DNA of 6,003 nucleotides from Thaumarchaeota archaeon S13 (GTDB taxonomy: Archaea > Thermoproteota > Nitrososphaeria > Nitrososphaerales > Nitrosopumilaceae), in contig RHFA01000166.1 in the NCBI GenBank assembly GCA_003724275.1, positions 1 to 6,003 on the forward strand, written 5' to 3'. Both the position numbers and the translations under genes were made by a program. Below, piece after piece: positions 1 to 5,400 of this stretch (positions are counted from its first letter, which is position 1; each line of letters begins with the position of its first letter). A model generated the notes under the pieces. That model did not search any database. It was not told the DNA's origin and saw only the letters and a program-made list of their open reading frames with translations.

Positions 1-2
1 TC

Positions 3-2822
3 GCCACGGCCGTCAGCGCAATGTCGCGCTTTGACACGGCGAGCCTCTCGTCTGACGGCCTCACGCTCACGCTGGGCCTGGCCTCGGCCCACTCGGCGAC
101 GGCGACGTCGGGCTGGGACTCGGCGGACACGGCGGCCGTGCCGGACACGATAGGGTACAGCTTCCTGTCGACGGGAATGTCCGACCTGGCCGACGAGCAC
201 GGCAACGCGCTGGCCCTCAACACGGTCGACTCCACGGTCGCCGACGGCGCTCCGCCAGAGGCCGTGGGCCTCACGATGGCGGTCCTCTCTGGCGGCACGT
301 CGGGCACCGAAAAGACCGGCGAGTATGCCCTTATCGCCGGCTCGACGGACGCGGTCCGCGTGACTGCCATGCTCTCCGAGCCCTCCTCGACGTCGACGCC
401 GCCGGAGCTGAGGATGTTTGGCACAAGCCAGGTCATGACGCTGTCGGCCTCAGACGAGACGGCGACGGCGGCGATCGCCGTCTCGGCGGCCATGGAGGCC
501 ATCCGCGACGGCCCGATAGCCTTTGGGATCGACGCGTCTGACGTGAGGGCCCCGCCCAACGCCGCGACGTTCACGCAGGACGACCTGACCGGCCCGCAGG
601 CGAGGGTCGACGTGAGCATACCGGAGATAGTCTCGGTCCTGCTCACGTCGGCGACGAGGATACAGATCGACATGTCCGAGGACATACGCGGGACGGGCAT
701 GGTCACCGTGAGGGAGCAGCCCTCTGACGCGGGCACGTCGGCGCCGCTGCTCATACGCCCAATGACGTCCAGCGGCCACGTCGCAGTCGCGGACCTGGCC
801 CTCGATGCCGGCACGGGATACACGTTTGCCGTCGAGACGTCAGTGACAGACCTCGCGGGCAACGCGTTTGTGGAAAAGGTCGTCGTCCCTGTCTCTGGCG
901 AGTACTCTACTGACACGTACATCGCGCCGCCGTCGGCCCCGTACGACATTGAGCTGACAATGCCGACGGTCCGCGGCTCGCCGGACGGCCCGTTCAGGTT
1001 TGTCACTGATGACATTGAGGCCGTGACGGACCCCGCCCCGCCGCGCACGCCGCTTGACGCCAACTTTGTCGTGAGGGTCGGCGGGATTACGGTGACGATA
1101 TACCCCGGCACGCAGGCCCTCTCGCTAGGGCCGCAGGACGCCGGCGAGACGCTCGGGACGCTGCTAGTCGAGCTGTCCGAGCGCGTCGAGGGCGAGACGT
1201 ACGCCGGCGCGCCCGGCGCAGACGACGTCGAGCAGGCGGCCAACGACAGGGCCGCGCGCGCCATCACCAGCCTAGAGCCGGCGATCCTGGGCCTGCTCGG
1301 CAAGAGGGACGACTCTTCGGCGGTGATATTCTCGCAGCCCGTCTCGATAAGGCTCGCCGGCGTCGGGGGGACCGACCACGTCTTTTACATGGTGCGCGAC
1401 GCGGCCACCGCGACGCAGATGAACGTCGTGTCGATACCGACCTGCTCCTCGGCGGGCCTCGACGCGAGCGCGACGCAGGCGCCGGCCCTGCCGGCGGCCA
1501 TGGCCGACGGCACGGGCATCGCAGAGTGCTATGTGGACGCCGGCGGCGACGTCGTGGTATGGACCAACCACTTTACGCAGTTTGGCGCAAGCGTCCAGGG
1601 CATACGGACCGGCGGCGGCGACTGTGACGACTGCACGCCCCCGACGCTCGGCGTCGACAGCACGGGCGCCAGGCGCGTGGCCGGAGGGTTTTCGTACAAC
1701 GGCGACACCGTCGACTCGGAGTACTATTACACGCCGCTGCCGCTCATCACCGTCGAGACGGGCGCCGAGAACGTCGCGGTCCTCAAGGTGTTCGAGGACA
1801 GCGGCGCGCGCAACGTGCGCCACGTGGGCCTGGGCTTTGGCCTCACGCGCGGGCAGCACTTTGCCGAGTCGAGCGCCGAGATCAGGGTGGCCCTGCCGTT
1901 CATGGGCAACGCGACGGTCACGATCGACGACCCCGCCGGCGCGATCGACCCAGGCACGCTGCGCGCCGAGGCCGAGATCGGCGAGTGCATGCCGGGCTCT
2001 GCCGCCGAGTGCCGCATCGTCACGATACACCACACGTTCCGCGAGCCGCTCGACTTTAACGTCGTCTCCACGATAATATGGGACGACAGGCGCAACGCGT
2101 GGCAGAACTTTTTCAACCACGGCGTCCACGTGACCGGCGAGTCGCTCAACCCGCGCCACGGCATCGAGGTCAACGGCGGCGAGCTTGTCCTGTATCCGCT
2201 CATATCGGGCCAGGTCGACGAGGACGGCGACGGGATATACGACTATGACGAGCGCCACGTCACGTACATGCTCGACGCCGAGTACCGCGTGTACCGCCTC
2301 GCGCCGGACGGGACATACCAGCCGGTCCGCAACCTCGCCTCTATACACCACGACGTCGACGAGTCAATGTATGACGAGGAGAGGTCCACGTCGCACGGCC
2401 CGTCGCGCGGCACGGACATCTTTGGCGAGGTCCTCGAGCGCGAGCGCGAGATAGCGCAAGAGTACCTTGCGATGATGGGCATCCGCGTGCCCGAGGGCGA
2501 CGGGGGGCCGGGCTACGTCGCGGGGCCAGAGCCCGCAGACGAGGAGGCGGAGCTGCAGAGGCTGCGCGAGAGGATTGCGCGCGAGATCAACCTCGCCGAG
2601 CTCGCCATGCAGGAGCTCTACCCCGAGATGGACGGCCACCCCGAGGCGGACGCGCCAGCCCGGGCCGCGGGGCCAGAGCCCGCATACGAGGAGGCGGAGC
2701 TGCAGAGGCTGCGCGAGAGGATTGCGCGCGAGATGGAGCTCGCCGAGCTCGCCATGCAGGAGCTCTACCCCGAGGTCACGGGCGGCGAGGGCGCGGGGGC
2801 GCAGGATGACGGAACGCCTTAG
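3..2822 (+). CDS. Large exported Ig-like/beta-sandwich surface protein with EF-hand-like loop and C-terminal coiled-coil repeats (5' partial)
   Basis: The frame is open to the window edge, so the gene starts upstream; the ATG at 21 is only the first internal Met, and residues are numbered from it. No signal peptide is visible because the N-terminus is missing. Residues 53-62 (DLADEHGN) and about 277 (TDLAGNAF) resemble the closing strand of SbsA-type Ig-like domains of S-layer and adhesion proteins. Six cysteines occur as three close pairs (475/503, 535/538, 656/664), which fits extracellular disulfides. The stretch from C535, containing CTPPTLGVD, resembles a domain I associate with exported thaumarchaeal proteins (from memory). 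D733-E744 (DEDGDGIYDYDE) matches a 12-residue EF-hand loop with acidic residues at 1, 3, 5, 9 and 12. The C-terminus is charged and helical, with a 36-residue unit repeated twice. There is no C-terminal membrane anchor. Likely a cell-surface or secreted structural/adhesion protein; the exact role is unknown. Confidence 0.85.
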   Translation, partial: ATAVSAMSRFDTASLSSDGLTLTLGLASAHSATATSGWDSADTAAVPDTIGYSFLSTGMSDLADEHGNALALNTVDSTVADGAPPEAVGLTMAVLSGGTSGTEKTGEYALIAGSTDAVRVTAMLSEPSSTSTPPELRMFGTSQVMTLSASDETATAAIAVSAAMEAIRDGPIAFGIDASDVRAPPNAATFTQDDLTGPQARVDVSIPEIVSVLLTSATRIQIDMSEDIRGTGMVTVREQPSDAGTSAPLLIRPMTSSGHVAVADLALDAGTGYTFAVETSVTDLAGNAFVEKVVVPVSGEYSTDTYIAPPSAPYDIELTMPTVRGSPDGPFRFVTDDIEAVTDPAPPRTPLDANFVVRVGGITVTIYPGTQALSLGPQDAGETLGTLLVELSERVEGETYAGAPGADDVEQAANDRAARAITSLEPAILGLLGKRDDSSAVIFSQPVSIRLAGVGGTDHVFYMVRDAATATQMNVVSIPTCSSAGLDASATQAPALPAAMADGTGIAECYVDAGGDVVVWTNHFTQFGASVQGIRTGGGDCDDCTPPTLGVDSTGARRVAGGFSYNGDTVDSEYYYTPLPLITVETGAENVAVLKVFEDSGARNVRHVGLGFGLTRGQHFAESSAEIRVALPFMGNATVTIDDPAGAIDPGTLRAEAEIGECMPGSAAECRIVTIHHTFREPLDFNVVSTIIWDDRRNAWQNFFNHGVHVTGESLNPRHGIEVNGGELVLYPLISGQVDEDGDGIYDYDERHVTYMLDAEYRVYRLAPDGTYQPVRNLASIHHDVDESMYDEERSTSHGPSRGTDIFGEVLEREREIAQEYLAMMGIRVPEGDGGPGYVAGPEPADEEAELQRLRERIAREINLAELAMQELYPEMDGHPEADAPARAAGPEPAYEEAELQRLRERIAREMELAELAMQELYPEVTGGEGAGAQDDGTP
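2521..2774 (+). repeat. In-frame tandem repeat encoding charged coiled-coil units
   Basis: Two 107-bp copies, 2521-2627 and 2668-2774, lie 147 bp (49 codons) apart and differ at 4 positions by my alignment. Each encodes 36 residues (834-869 and 883-918) beginning AGPEPA and including EEAELQRLRERIARE and LAELAMQELYPE. The changes are D to Y at the seventh residue and IN to ME near the middle. The heptad-like spacing of Leu, Ile and Ala with many Glu and Arg suggests an amphipathic helix or coiled coil. The residues just upstream (LEREREIAQEYLAMMG) may be an older, degenerate unit. Near-identity at the DNA level points to a recent duplication or gene conversion. Confidence 0.9.
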
Positions 2823-2835
2823 GCTATACGGCACA

Positions 2836-2850
2836 GCCCCGCCATGGGGC
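2836..2850 (+). terminator. Short GC hairpin just after the large surface-protein gene (weak terminator candidate)
   Basis: GCCCC-GCCAT-GGGGC forms a 5-bp stem with a 5-nt loop, starting 14 bp after the TAG stop. There is no T-tract behind it, and archaeal termination depends mainly on T-rich stretches, so the terminator reading is weak. Confidence 0.25.
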
Positions 2851-2878
2851 GGCGAAAACCATGCCAGGGGCGGGGCAC

Positions 2879-2888
2879 GCACGCGTGC
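2879..2888. promoter_or_regulatory. Perfect 10-bp palindrome just upstream of a box A
   Basis: GCACGCGTGC is its own reverse complement and ends about 4 bp before the T-rich part of the box A. That is where the archaeal B-recognition element or an upstream operator would lie. In such GC-rich DNA a palindrome of this size can arise by chance. Confidence 0.25.
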
Positions 2889-2890
2889 CA

Positions 2891-2900
2891 CACTTATAGC
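2891..2900 (+). promoter_or_regulatory. Archaeal box A (TATA) for the small gene and purC
   Basis: CACTTATAGC matches the archaeal TATA core (CTTATA at 2893-2898) in otherwise GC-rich DNA. Its centre is about 27 bp upstream of the ATG at 2923, the spacing expected if transcription starts at or next to that codon (leaderless mRNA). Confidence 0.6.
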
Positions 2901-2922
2901 GGGCATGACTGCCGTGCGCGCC

Positions 2923-3345
2923 ATGGGCACGGGTGAATCCGAGCGCGACCCTTCGGTGGGCACGGGCCTCCTCTTGCAAGGGCAGGGGGCGCACATGGAA
3001 CCAGGCGAGATGCCGGACTCGCCCCTTAGATATGCCTTTGAGCTGATCCACTTTTACCTCTTGCACAACGGGGAGGAGGGCATAGAAGTGAACGTGGCGC
3101 GCCTGTCGATAGGCGAAGAGTTCGAGATTGACCCCGACTATGCGATAAAGGAGGCCGTCCGCACGGGACTCGTAGAGGAGTACAAGGAAAATGTCACCAG
3201 GCAAAGGTTCATCCGCCGCGGGCCGCGCAACGCCGAGATGCTCAGGCAGGTGTACGGCAGGGACAGCCCGCCTACCCTTGAGAGCATCAGCGCTGACGCG
3301 AGCGCATCGCCTCGTGGCATCCGGCAAGGTCAAGGACGTCTATGA
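2923..3345 (+). CDS. Conserved-looking small protein of unknown function upstream of purC, possibly winged-helix-like
   Basis: I do not recognise a named family. From the ATG at 2923 the protein is 140 aa. This start was chosen because it lies about 27 bp after a good box A. The alternative is ATG 2995 (116 aa), preceded by a purine-rich AGGGGG; it would drop a low-complexity leader and begin just before the compact domain. That domain reads SPLRYAFELIHFYLLHNGEE (helix), a short strand segment IEVNVARLSIGEEFEI, a helix around DPDYAIKEAVRTGLVEEY and a basic beta-like stretch VTRQRFIRRGP. This order would suit a small winged-helix or similar alpha/beta fold, but that is inference. The C-terminal tail (about 25 residues) is low-complexity where the gene overlaps purC. 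The frame also runs open upstream into the previous gene, but that part is out-of-frame shadow. The overlap suggests one operon with purC. Confidence 0.7.
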   Translation: MGTGESERDPSVGTGLLLQGQGAHMEPGEMPDSPLRYAFELIHFYLLHNGEEGIEVNVARLSIGEEFEIDPDYAIKEAVRTGLVEEYKENVTRQRFIRRGPRNAEMLRQVYGRDSPPTLESISADASASPRGIRQGQGRL

Positions 3346-4126
3346 CGCAGGCGGCGGCCTGCTGCGCTTTCACTTTAGCGACCGCGTCTCGGCGTACGAC
3401 GTGAGGTTTGCCGAGGCGATACCGAAAAAGGGCGAGGCCCTCTGCCGCTTTGCCGAGTTTTGGTTCGGCGAGCTCGGCGTGCCGAGCCACTTTGTGAGGC
3501 GCGTCTCGGGGACGGACATGCTCGTGAGGCGCCTGGAGATGATCCCAGTAGAGTGCGTCGCGAGGGGCTACCTCTATGGCAGCCTCCACGACCGCCACGC
3601 GGCAGGCGCCTCGGGCATGGACCTCGCCGACGCGCGCCTGGCCGCCAGGCTGCCGAGGCCAGTCTTTGACCCCACGACAAAGGCCGAGCACGACGAGCCG
3701 GTCACGAGGGAGTCGGCCGTCCGCATGGGCCTGGTGGACGGGGCTACGTACGATGCCCTAGAGTCGATGACGCTGGGCATATACGGCAAGATGTCCTCCG
3801 TGGCGGCCCGCGCCGGCTTTGTGATGGCCGACCTCAAGCTGGAGTTTGGCGTGCTGGACGGCAGGGTCGTCCTGGGCGACTCGGTCGGCCCAGACGAGTT
3901 TAGGCTCTGGCCGGCCGGCTCGTACGAGCCGGGCAGGGTCCAGGAGGCGTACGACAAGCAGATACTGCGCGACTGGCTCGCCAGGGAGGGCCACAAGGGG
4001 CGCTTTGAGCGCGAGCGCGCCGCCGGGGGAGTCCCGCGCGCGCCGGCCATACCGCCCGAGATAGTCGAGACGATGTCGGCCCGCTATGCCGACGCGTACG
4101 AGCGCATCACGGGCGAGGCGCTCTAG
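3314..4126 (+). CDS. purC: SAICAR synthetase (phosphoribosylaminoimidazole-succinocarboxamide synthase)
   Basis: PurC is a cytosolic enzyme that joins CAIR and aspartate using ATP to give SAICAR in de novo purine synthesis. From the GTG at 3314 it is 270 aa, within the usual family range. Family motifs occur in order: SGKVKDVYD (3-11, nucleotide-binding N-terminus), FSDRVSAYDV (21-30), IPVECVARGYLYGS (77-90, first family signature), DPTTKAEHDEP (119-129), ADLKLEFG (172-179, second signature), LGDSVGPDEFRLWP (187-200) and YDKQILRDWL (213-222). No key motif is missing. GTG 3314 was chosen because it puts the conserved SGKVKDVYD at the N-terminus; in-frame TTG 3278 and ATG 3191 would add residues that look like read-through of the upstream gene's other frame. 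With GTG 3314 the start overlaps the preceding gene by 32 bp. No separate promoter is evident, so it is probably expressed from the box A at 2891. Confidence 0.96.
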   Translation: MASGKVKDVYDAGGGLLRFHFSDRVSAYDVRFAEAIPKKGEALCRFAEFWFGELGVPSHFVRRVSGTDMLVRRLEMIPVECVARGYLYGSLHDRHAAGASGMDLADARLAARLPRPVFDPTTKAEHDEPVTRESAVRMGLVDGATYDALESMTLGIYGKMSSVAARAGFVMADLKLEFGVLDGRVVLGDSVGPDEFRLWPAGSYEPGRVQEAYDKQILRDWLAREGHKGRFERERAAGGVPRAPAIPPEIVETMSARYADAYERITGEAL

Positions 4127-4129
4127 GCG

Positions 4130-4145
4130 GGCCGCCTCCGCGGCC
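4130..4145 (+). terminator. GC-rich hairpin right after purC
   Basis: GGCCGC-CTCC-GCGGCC gives a perfect 6-bp stem with a 4-nt loop, beginning 3 bp after the purC stop. No T-tract follows, so it may be a 3'-end stabilising or attenuating structure, not a classic terminator. Confidence 0.35.
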
Positions 4146-4157
4146 GCCCCGTAAACC

Positions 4158-4166
4158 CCTATAAGG
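4158..4166 (+). promoter_or_regulatory. Box A of the first microgene
   Basis: CCTATAAGG has its TATA start exactly 30 bp before the TTG at 4190. The same arrangement recurs in the second copy, which supports a real promoter driving a leaderless transcript. Confidence 0.6.
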
Positions 4167-4189
4167 CCCTCTTCGCCGCGCGCGCGCCG

Positions 4190-4291
4190 TTGGCGGACGA
4201 GGAAGAGAAGGTCGACGACTGTTGCACAGTGAGGGATCCAAGAGACCCAAAAAAGATACTCCTGAAGCTGGGAGGAAGGATGGTGTATTGA
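4190..4291 (+). CDS. Microprotein copy 1 (33 aa, acidic N-terminus, Cys-Cys motif)
   Basis: This TTG-start gene is below normal gene-finder limits. The product begins MADEEEKVDDCCTVRDPRD, continues with a basic and hydrophobic stretch PKKILLKLGG and ends RMVY. Features are an acidic first third, adjacent cysteines at 11-12, a repeated DP (RDPRDP) and a short amphipathic Lys/Leu segment. I know no family for it. Support for coding comes from a second copy 247 bp downstream with the same frame, start codon and promoter spacing. The differences between copies up to GG are one Asp/Glu swap and one silent TGT/TGC change. No in-frame ATG or GTG start lies between the purC stop (same frame) and the TTG. 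The two adjacent Cys could bind metal or form a disulfide; this is speculation. A structured RNA is the main alternative. Confidence 0.6.
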   Translation: MADEEEKVDDCCTVRDPRDPKKILLKLGGRMVY

Positions 4292-4330
4292 CCGCTACGT
4301 CATGCCGGGTAACGCGGAGGTTGGGATTCC

Positions 4331-4366
4331 GTGCTCTATAAAGTTCTATGCTGCGTGCTGCTATGA
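4331..4366 (+). pseudogene. Truncated 5' remnant of the three-helix membrane-protein gene
   Basis: In unit 1 the frame GTG CTC TAT AAA GTT CTA TGC TGC GTG CTG CTA reads MLYKVLCCVLL and then stops at TGA (4364-4366). The equivalent in unit 2 reads MLYRILCSVLL and continues for 188 residues. The changes K/R, V/I and C/S are conservative and one is silent, suggesting the segment was coding before truncation. Alternatively, what is conserved is the embedded CTCTATA promoter element and not codons. Confidence 0.5.
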
Positions 4367-4404
4367 GTGCCTGACGCGCCCGCCCGGCGGCATCCCCCTA
4401 AACT

Positions 4405-4413
4405 GTTATAAGG
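4405..4413 (+). promoter_or_regulatory. Box A of the second microgene
   Basis: GTTATAAGG has its TATA start 30 bp before the TTG at 4437, the same spacing as in copy 1. The 30 bp between box and start differ at only 4 positions between the copies, while the flanks beyond are more divergent. Confidence 0.6.
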
Positions 4414-4436
4414 CCCACCCCGCCGCGCGCGCGTCG

Positions 4437-4541
4437 TTGGCGGACGAGGAAGAGAAGGTCGACGAGTGCTGCACAGTGAGGGATCCAAGAGACCCAAAAA
4501 AGATACTCCTGAAGCTGGGAGGGGAGATGCCCTATTGGTAG
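4437..4541 (+). CDS. Microprotein copy 2 (34 aa, acidic N-terminus, Cys-Cys motif)
   Basis: This paralogue of the 4190 gene begins MADEEEKVDECCTVRDPRD, continues PKKILLKLGG and ends EMPYW before TAG. Compared with copy 1 it has Glu for Asp at position 10, and its last residues differ because the copies diverge sharply after the GG. The reading frame is open farther upstream to an ATG at 4302. That longer 79-aa reading is not preferred, because it would translate through the box A and because copy 1 has the purC stop in the matching frame. The stop is 36 bp before the GTG of the three-helix membrane protein, so the two could be co-transcribed. Possible roles are a regulatory or partner microprotein for that membrane protein; function is unknown. 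Confidence 0.6.
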   Translation: MADEEEKVDECCTVRDPRDPKKILLKLGGEMPYW

Positions 4542-4577
4542 CCACGCCGTGCAGGGCCACACGGGGGCTGGGAGCCA

Positions 4578-5144
4578 GTGCTCTATAGGATACTTTGCTC
4601 CGTGCTGCTAGGGCAGCTGGCGTCTCACGATGAGGCGCTAAGGCACGTGGTGGCTAGGGTCAAGGCGAGGCAAGAGATGGGCGTGGCTGTGATGGGAGCC
4701 TTGATTTTTGGGCTGGGCGCGTTCATTGCATCTGCCGGGGGCGCCCCCCTGGACGGCAGCGCCATGGCTCCAGAGGCGATCTTTGCCACATGGCTGGTCA
4801 TACTGTGCGGCGCTTCCGGGATTGCCTGGGTCATGGCGTCCCTGCTGCTTTCCATTGGCGCGAAGTCAGGGCACGGTATTGTGCAGCCAATCTCGTACGA
4901 AAACTTTGGAAAGGATGGGGACGTGGATCCCACTAAGCTTGACGGCTGTTCGACCATTCCAGACGAGGAGTTTTACAGGGCTCTTGCCGGCTCGTGCGTC
5001 AGGTCTCTATATAGCCGCGAGAGAGAGGCGAAAAAAATTAGCAAGAGGGCATCTAGGTCGCAGGCGGCGCTGTTTGTGGGCATAGCGGCGGCAGGAATTG
5101 GCGCCGTGGCAGCGTTTGTTGCCCTTGGCGGCCTGTGGGCATAG
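4578..5144 (+). CDS. Three-helix integral membrane protein of unknown function (188 aa)
   Basis: I do not recognise a named family. From the GTG at 4578 there are three hydrophobic segments: about 34-55, 68-93 and 162-187. Basic residues before the first (R22, R27, K29, R31) and in the 94-161 loop suggest N-terminus inside, a short acidic outer loop (56-67), a cytosolic domain of about 68 residues and the C-terminus outside. That domain contains a helical charged stretch, EEFYRALAGSCVRSLYSRER, followed by EAKKISKRASRSQ leading into the third helix. This layout is loosely like small membrane effector domains of nucleotide-signalling defence systems (SLATT or the Pycsar effector), but I see no diagnostic motif and no partner enzyme. 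GTG 4578 was chosen because its first 11 codons are echoed conservatively in the upstream duplicate; if the overlapping CTCTATA is the promoter, GTG 4647/4650 or ATG 4677 would start it instead. GC content is lower (about 52-62% on sampled lines) than in the flanking genes. Confidence 0.75.
   Translation: MLYRILCSVLLGQLASHDEALRHVVARVKARQEMGVAVMGALIFGLGAFIASAGGAPLDGSAMAPEAIFATWLVILCGASGIAWVMASLLLSIGAKSGHGIVQPISYENFGKDGDVDPTKLDGCSTIPDEEFYRALAGSCVRSLYSREREAKKISKRASRSQAALFVGIAAAGIGAVAAFVALGGLWA
4581..4589 (+). promoter_or_regulatory. Possible box A overlapping the start of the membrane-protein gene
   Basis: CTCTATAGG matches a TATA box, and CTCTATA is kept in the duplicate at 4334-4340. If used, transcription would begin near 4612, past the GTG at 4578, and an internal start would be needed. 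It may just be codons for Leu-Tyr. Confidence 0.3.
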
Positions 5145-5162
5145 TCCGCCCCGAGTCCTGAC

Positions 5163-5178
5163 AGGGCACGGCTGCCCT
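5163..5178 (+). terminator. Hairpin 18 bp after the membrane-protein gene
   Basis: AGGGCA-CGGC-TGCCCT is a perfect 6-bp stem with a 4-nt loop. No T-tract follows it, so its role in termination is uncertain. Confidence 0.35.
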
Positions 5179-5300
5179 CTGCCGTCTCGGTACGGGTGCC
5201 GCGCATCTTGCGTATACTTTCTGCCACACCGGCGCCCGCGCCTGTGGACTCTAATCGCGCCCCCTGGGGAGCCGCCTGTGCGCCTGCCTGGGCCGTAGCA

Positions 5301-5326
5301 GGGGGCGGCGGCGCCCCCATGGCGCC
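5301..5326. other. Overlapping GC inverted repeats at the edge of the AT-rich island
   Basis: GGGGGC (5301-5306) pairs with GCCCCC (5313-5318), and GGCGCC occurs at both 5310-5315 and 5321-5326, where it can pair with itself. These two structures are mutually exclusive and sit 10-15 bp before the composition switch. The T-rich tract that follows (from about 5350) could help termination from the left. Confidence 0.4.
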
Positions 5327-5400
5327 AAGCTGGCAATTTACGACAGTCATCTCTATACTTCTATATTCATAGTGTTATTTTCATTTATCCATTTATGATT

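Larger units (their letters stand above)
4147..4610 (+). repeat. Tandem duplication with a 247-bp period (two promoter-microgene-membrane-gene-start units)
   Basis: Unit 1 is about 4147-4363 and unit 2 about 4394-4610; matching landmarks are all exactly 247 bp apart with no gaps. These are the TATA boxes (4160/4407), the TTG starts (4190/4437) and the GTG of the membrane-protein frame (4331/4578). Identity is uneven: about 2 differences in the first 84 bp of the microgene, including an unbroken identical run of 53 bp (4223-4275), but clear divergence in the 3' spacer and 6 differences in the first 33 bp of the membrane-protein frame. There are no flanking inverted repeats or transposase, so this looks like unequal recombination and not an insertion sequence. 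Confidence 0.9.
5145..5337 (+). other. GC-rich gene-free spacer with hairpins
   Basis: There is no convincing coding sequence on either strand. It holds a hairpin soon after the membrane-protein stop, a TATA-like GTATAC at 5212-5217 and a strong GC hairpin pair at 5301-5326. It then gives way abruptly to AT-rich DNA. It could be a 3' untranslated region or a small RNA; the sequence alone does not decide. Confidence 0.5.

Noticed and set aside
1272..2351. Long reverse-strand open frame (359 aa) opposite the surface-protein gene
   Set aside because: High GC makes long antisense frames common. The translation is rich in Arg, Val and Ala with no recognisable domain, and the + strand frame has clear protein features.
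2575..2922. Upstream extension of the small gene from an ATG at 2575
   Set aside because: It reads the coiled-coil repeat region in the wrong frame (Arg/Ser-rich nonsense) and would ignore the box A at 2891.
3191..3313. N-terminal extension of purC to ATG 3191 or TTG 3278
   Set aside because: The added residues have no PurC character and come from the coding part of the upstream gene in another frame. The conserved SGKVKDVYD motif begins two residues after GTG 3314.
2364..3333. Overlapping reverse-strand frames around the end of the surface-protein gene and the small gene
   Set aside because: They are mirror images of the coiled-coil repeats and of the 2923-3345 gene, with no domain or promoter of their own.
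4302..4436. 79-aa version of the second microprotein starting at ATG 4302
   Set aside because: It translates across the box A and the unit boundary, and the matching frame in copy 1 contains the purC stop. The shared part begins at the TTG.
4147..4610. Insertion sequence or integron-like element
   Set aside because: There is no transposase or integrase, no terminal inverted repeats and no target-site duplication; the structure is a simple gap-free tandem duplication.
5244..5372. 42-aa GTG-start frame about 30 bp after a TATA-like GTATAC
   Set aside because: It spans the abrupt GC-to-AT switch, has no paralogue in the window and is low-complexity (Gly/Ala/Pro), so coding support is too weak.
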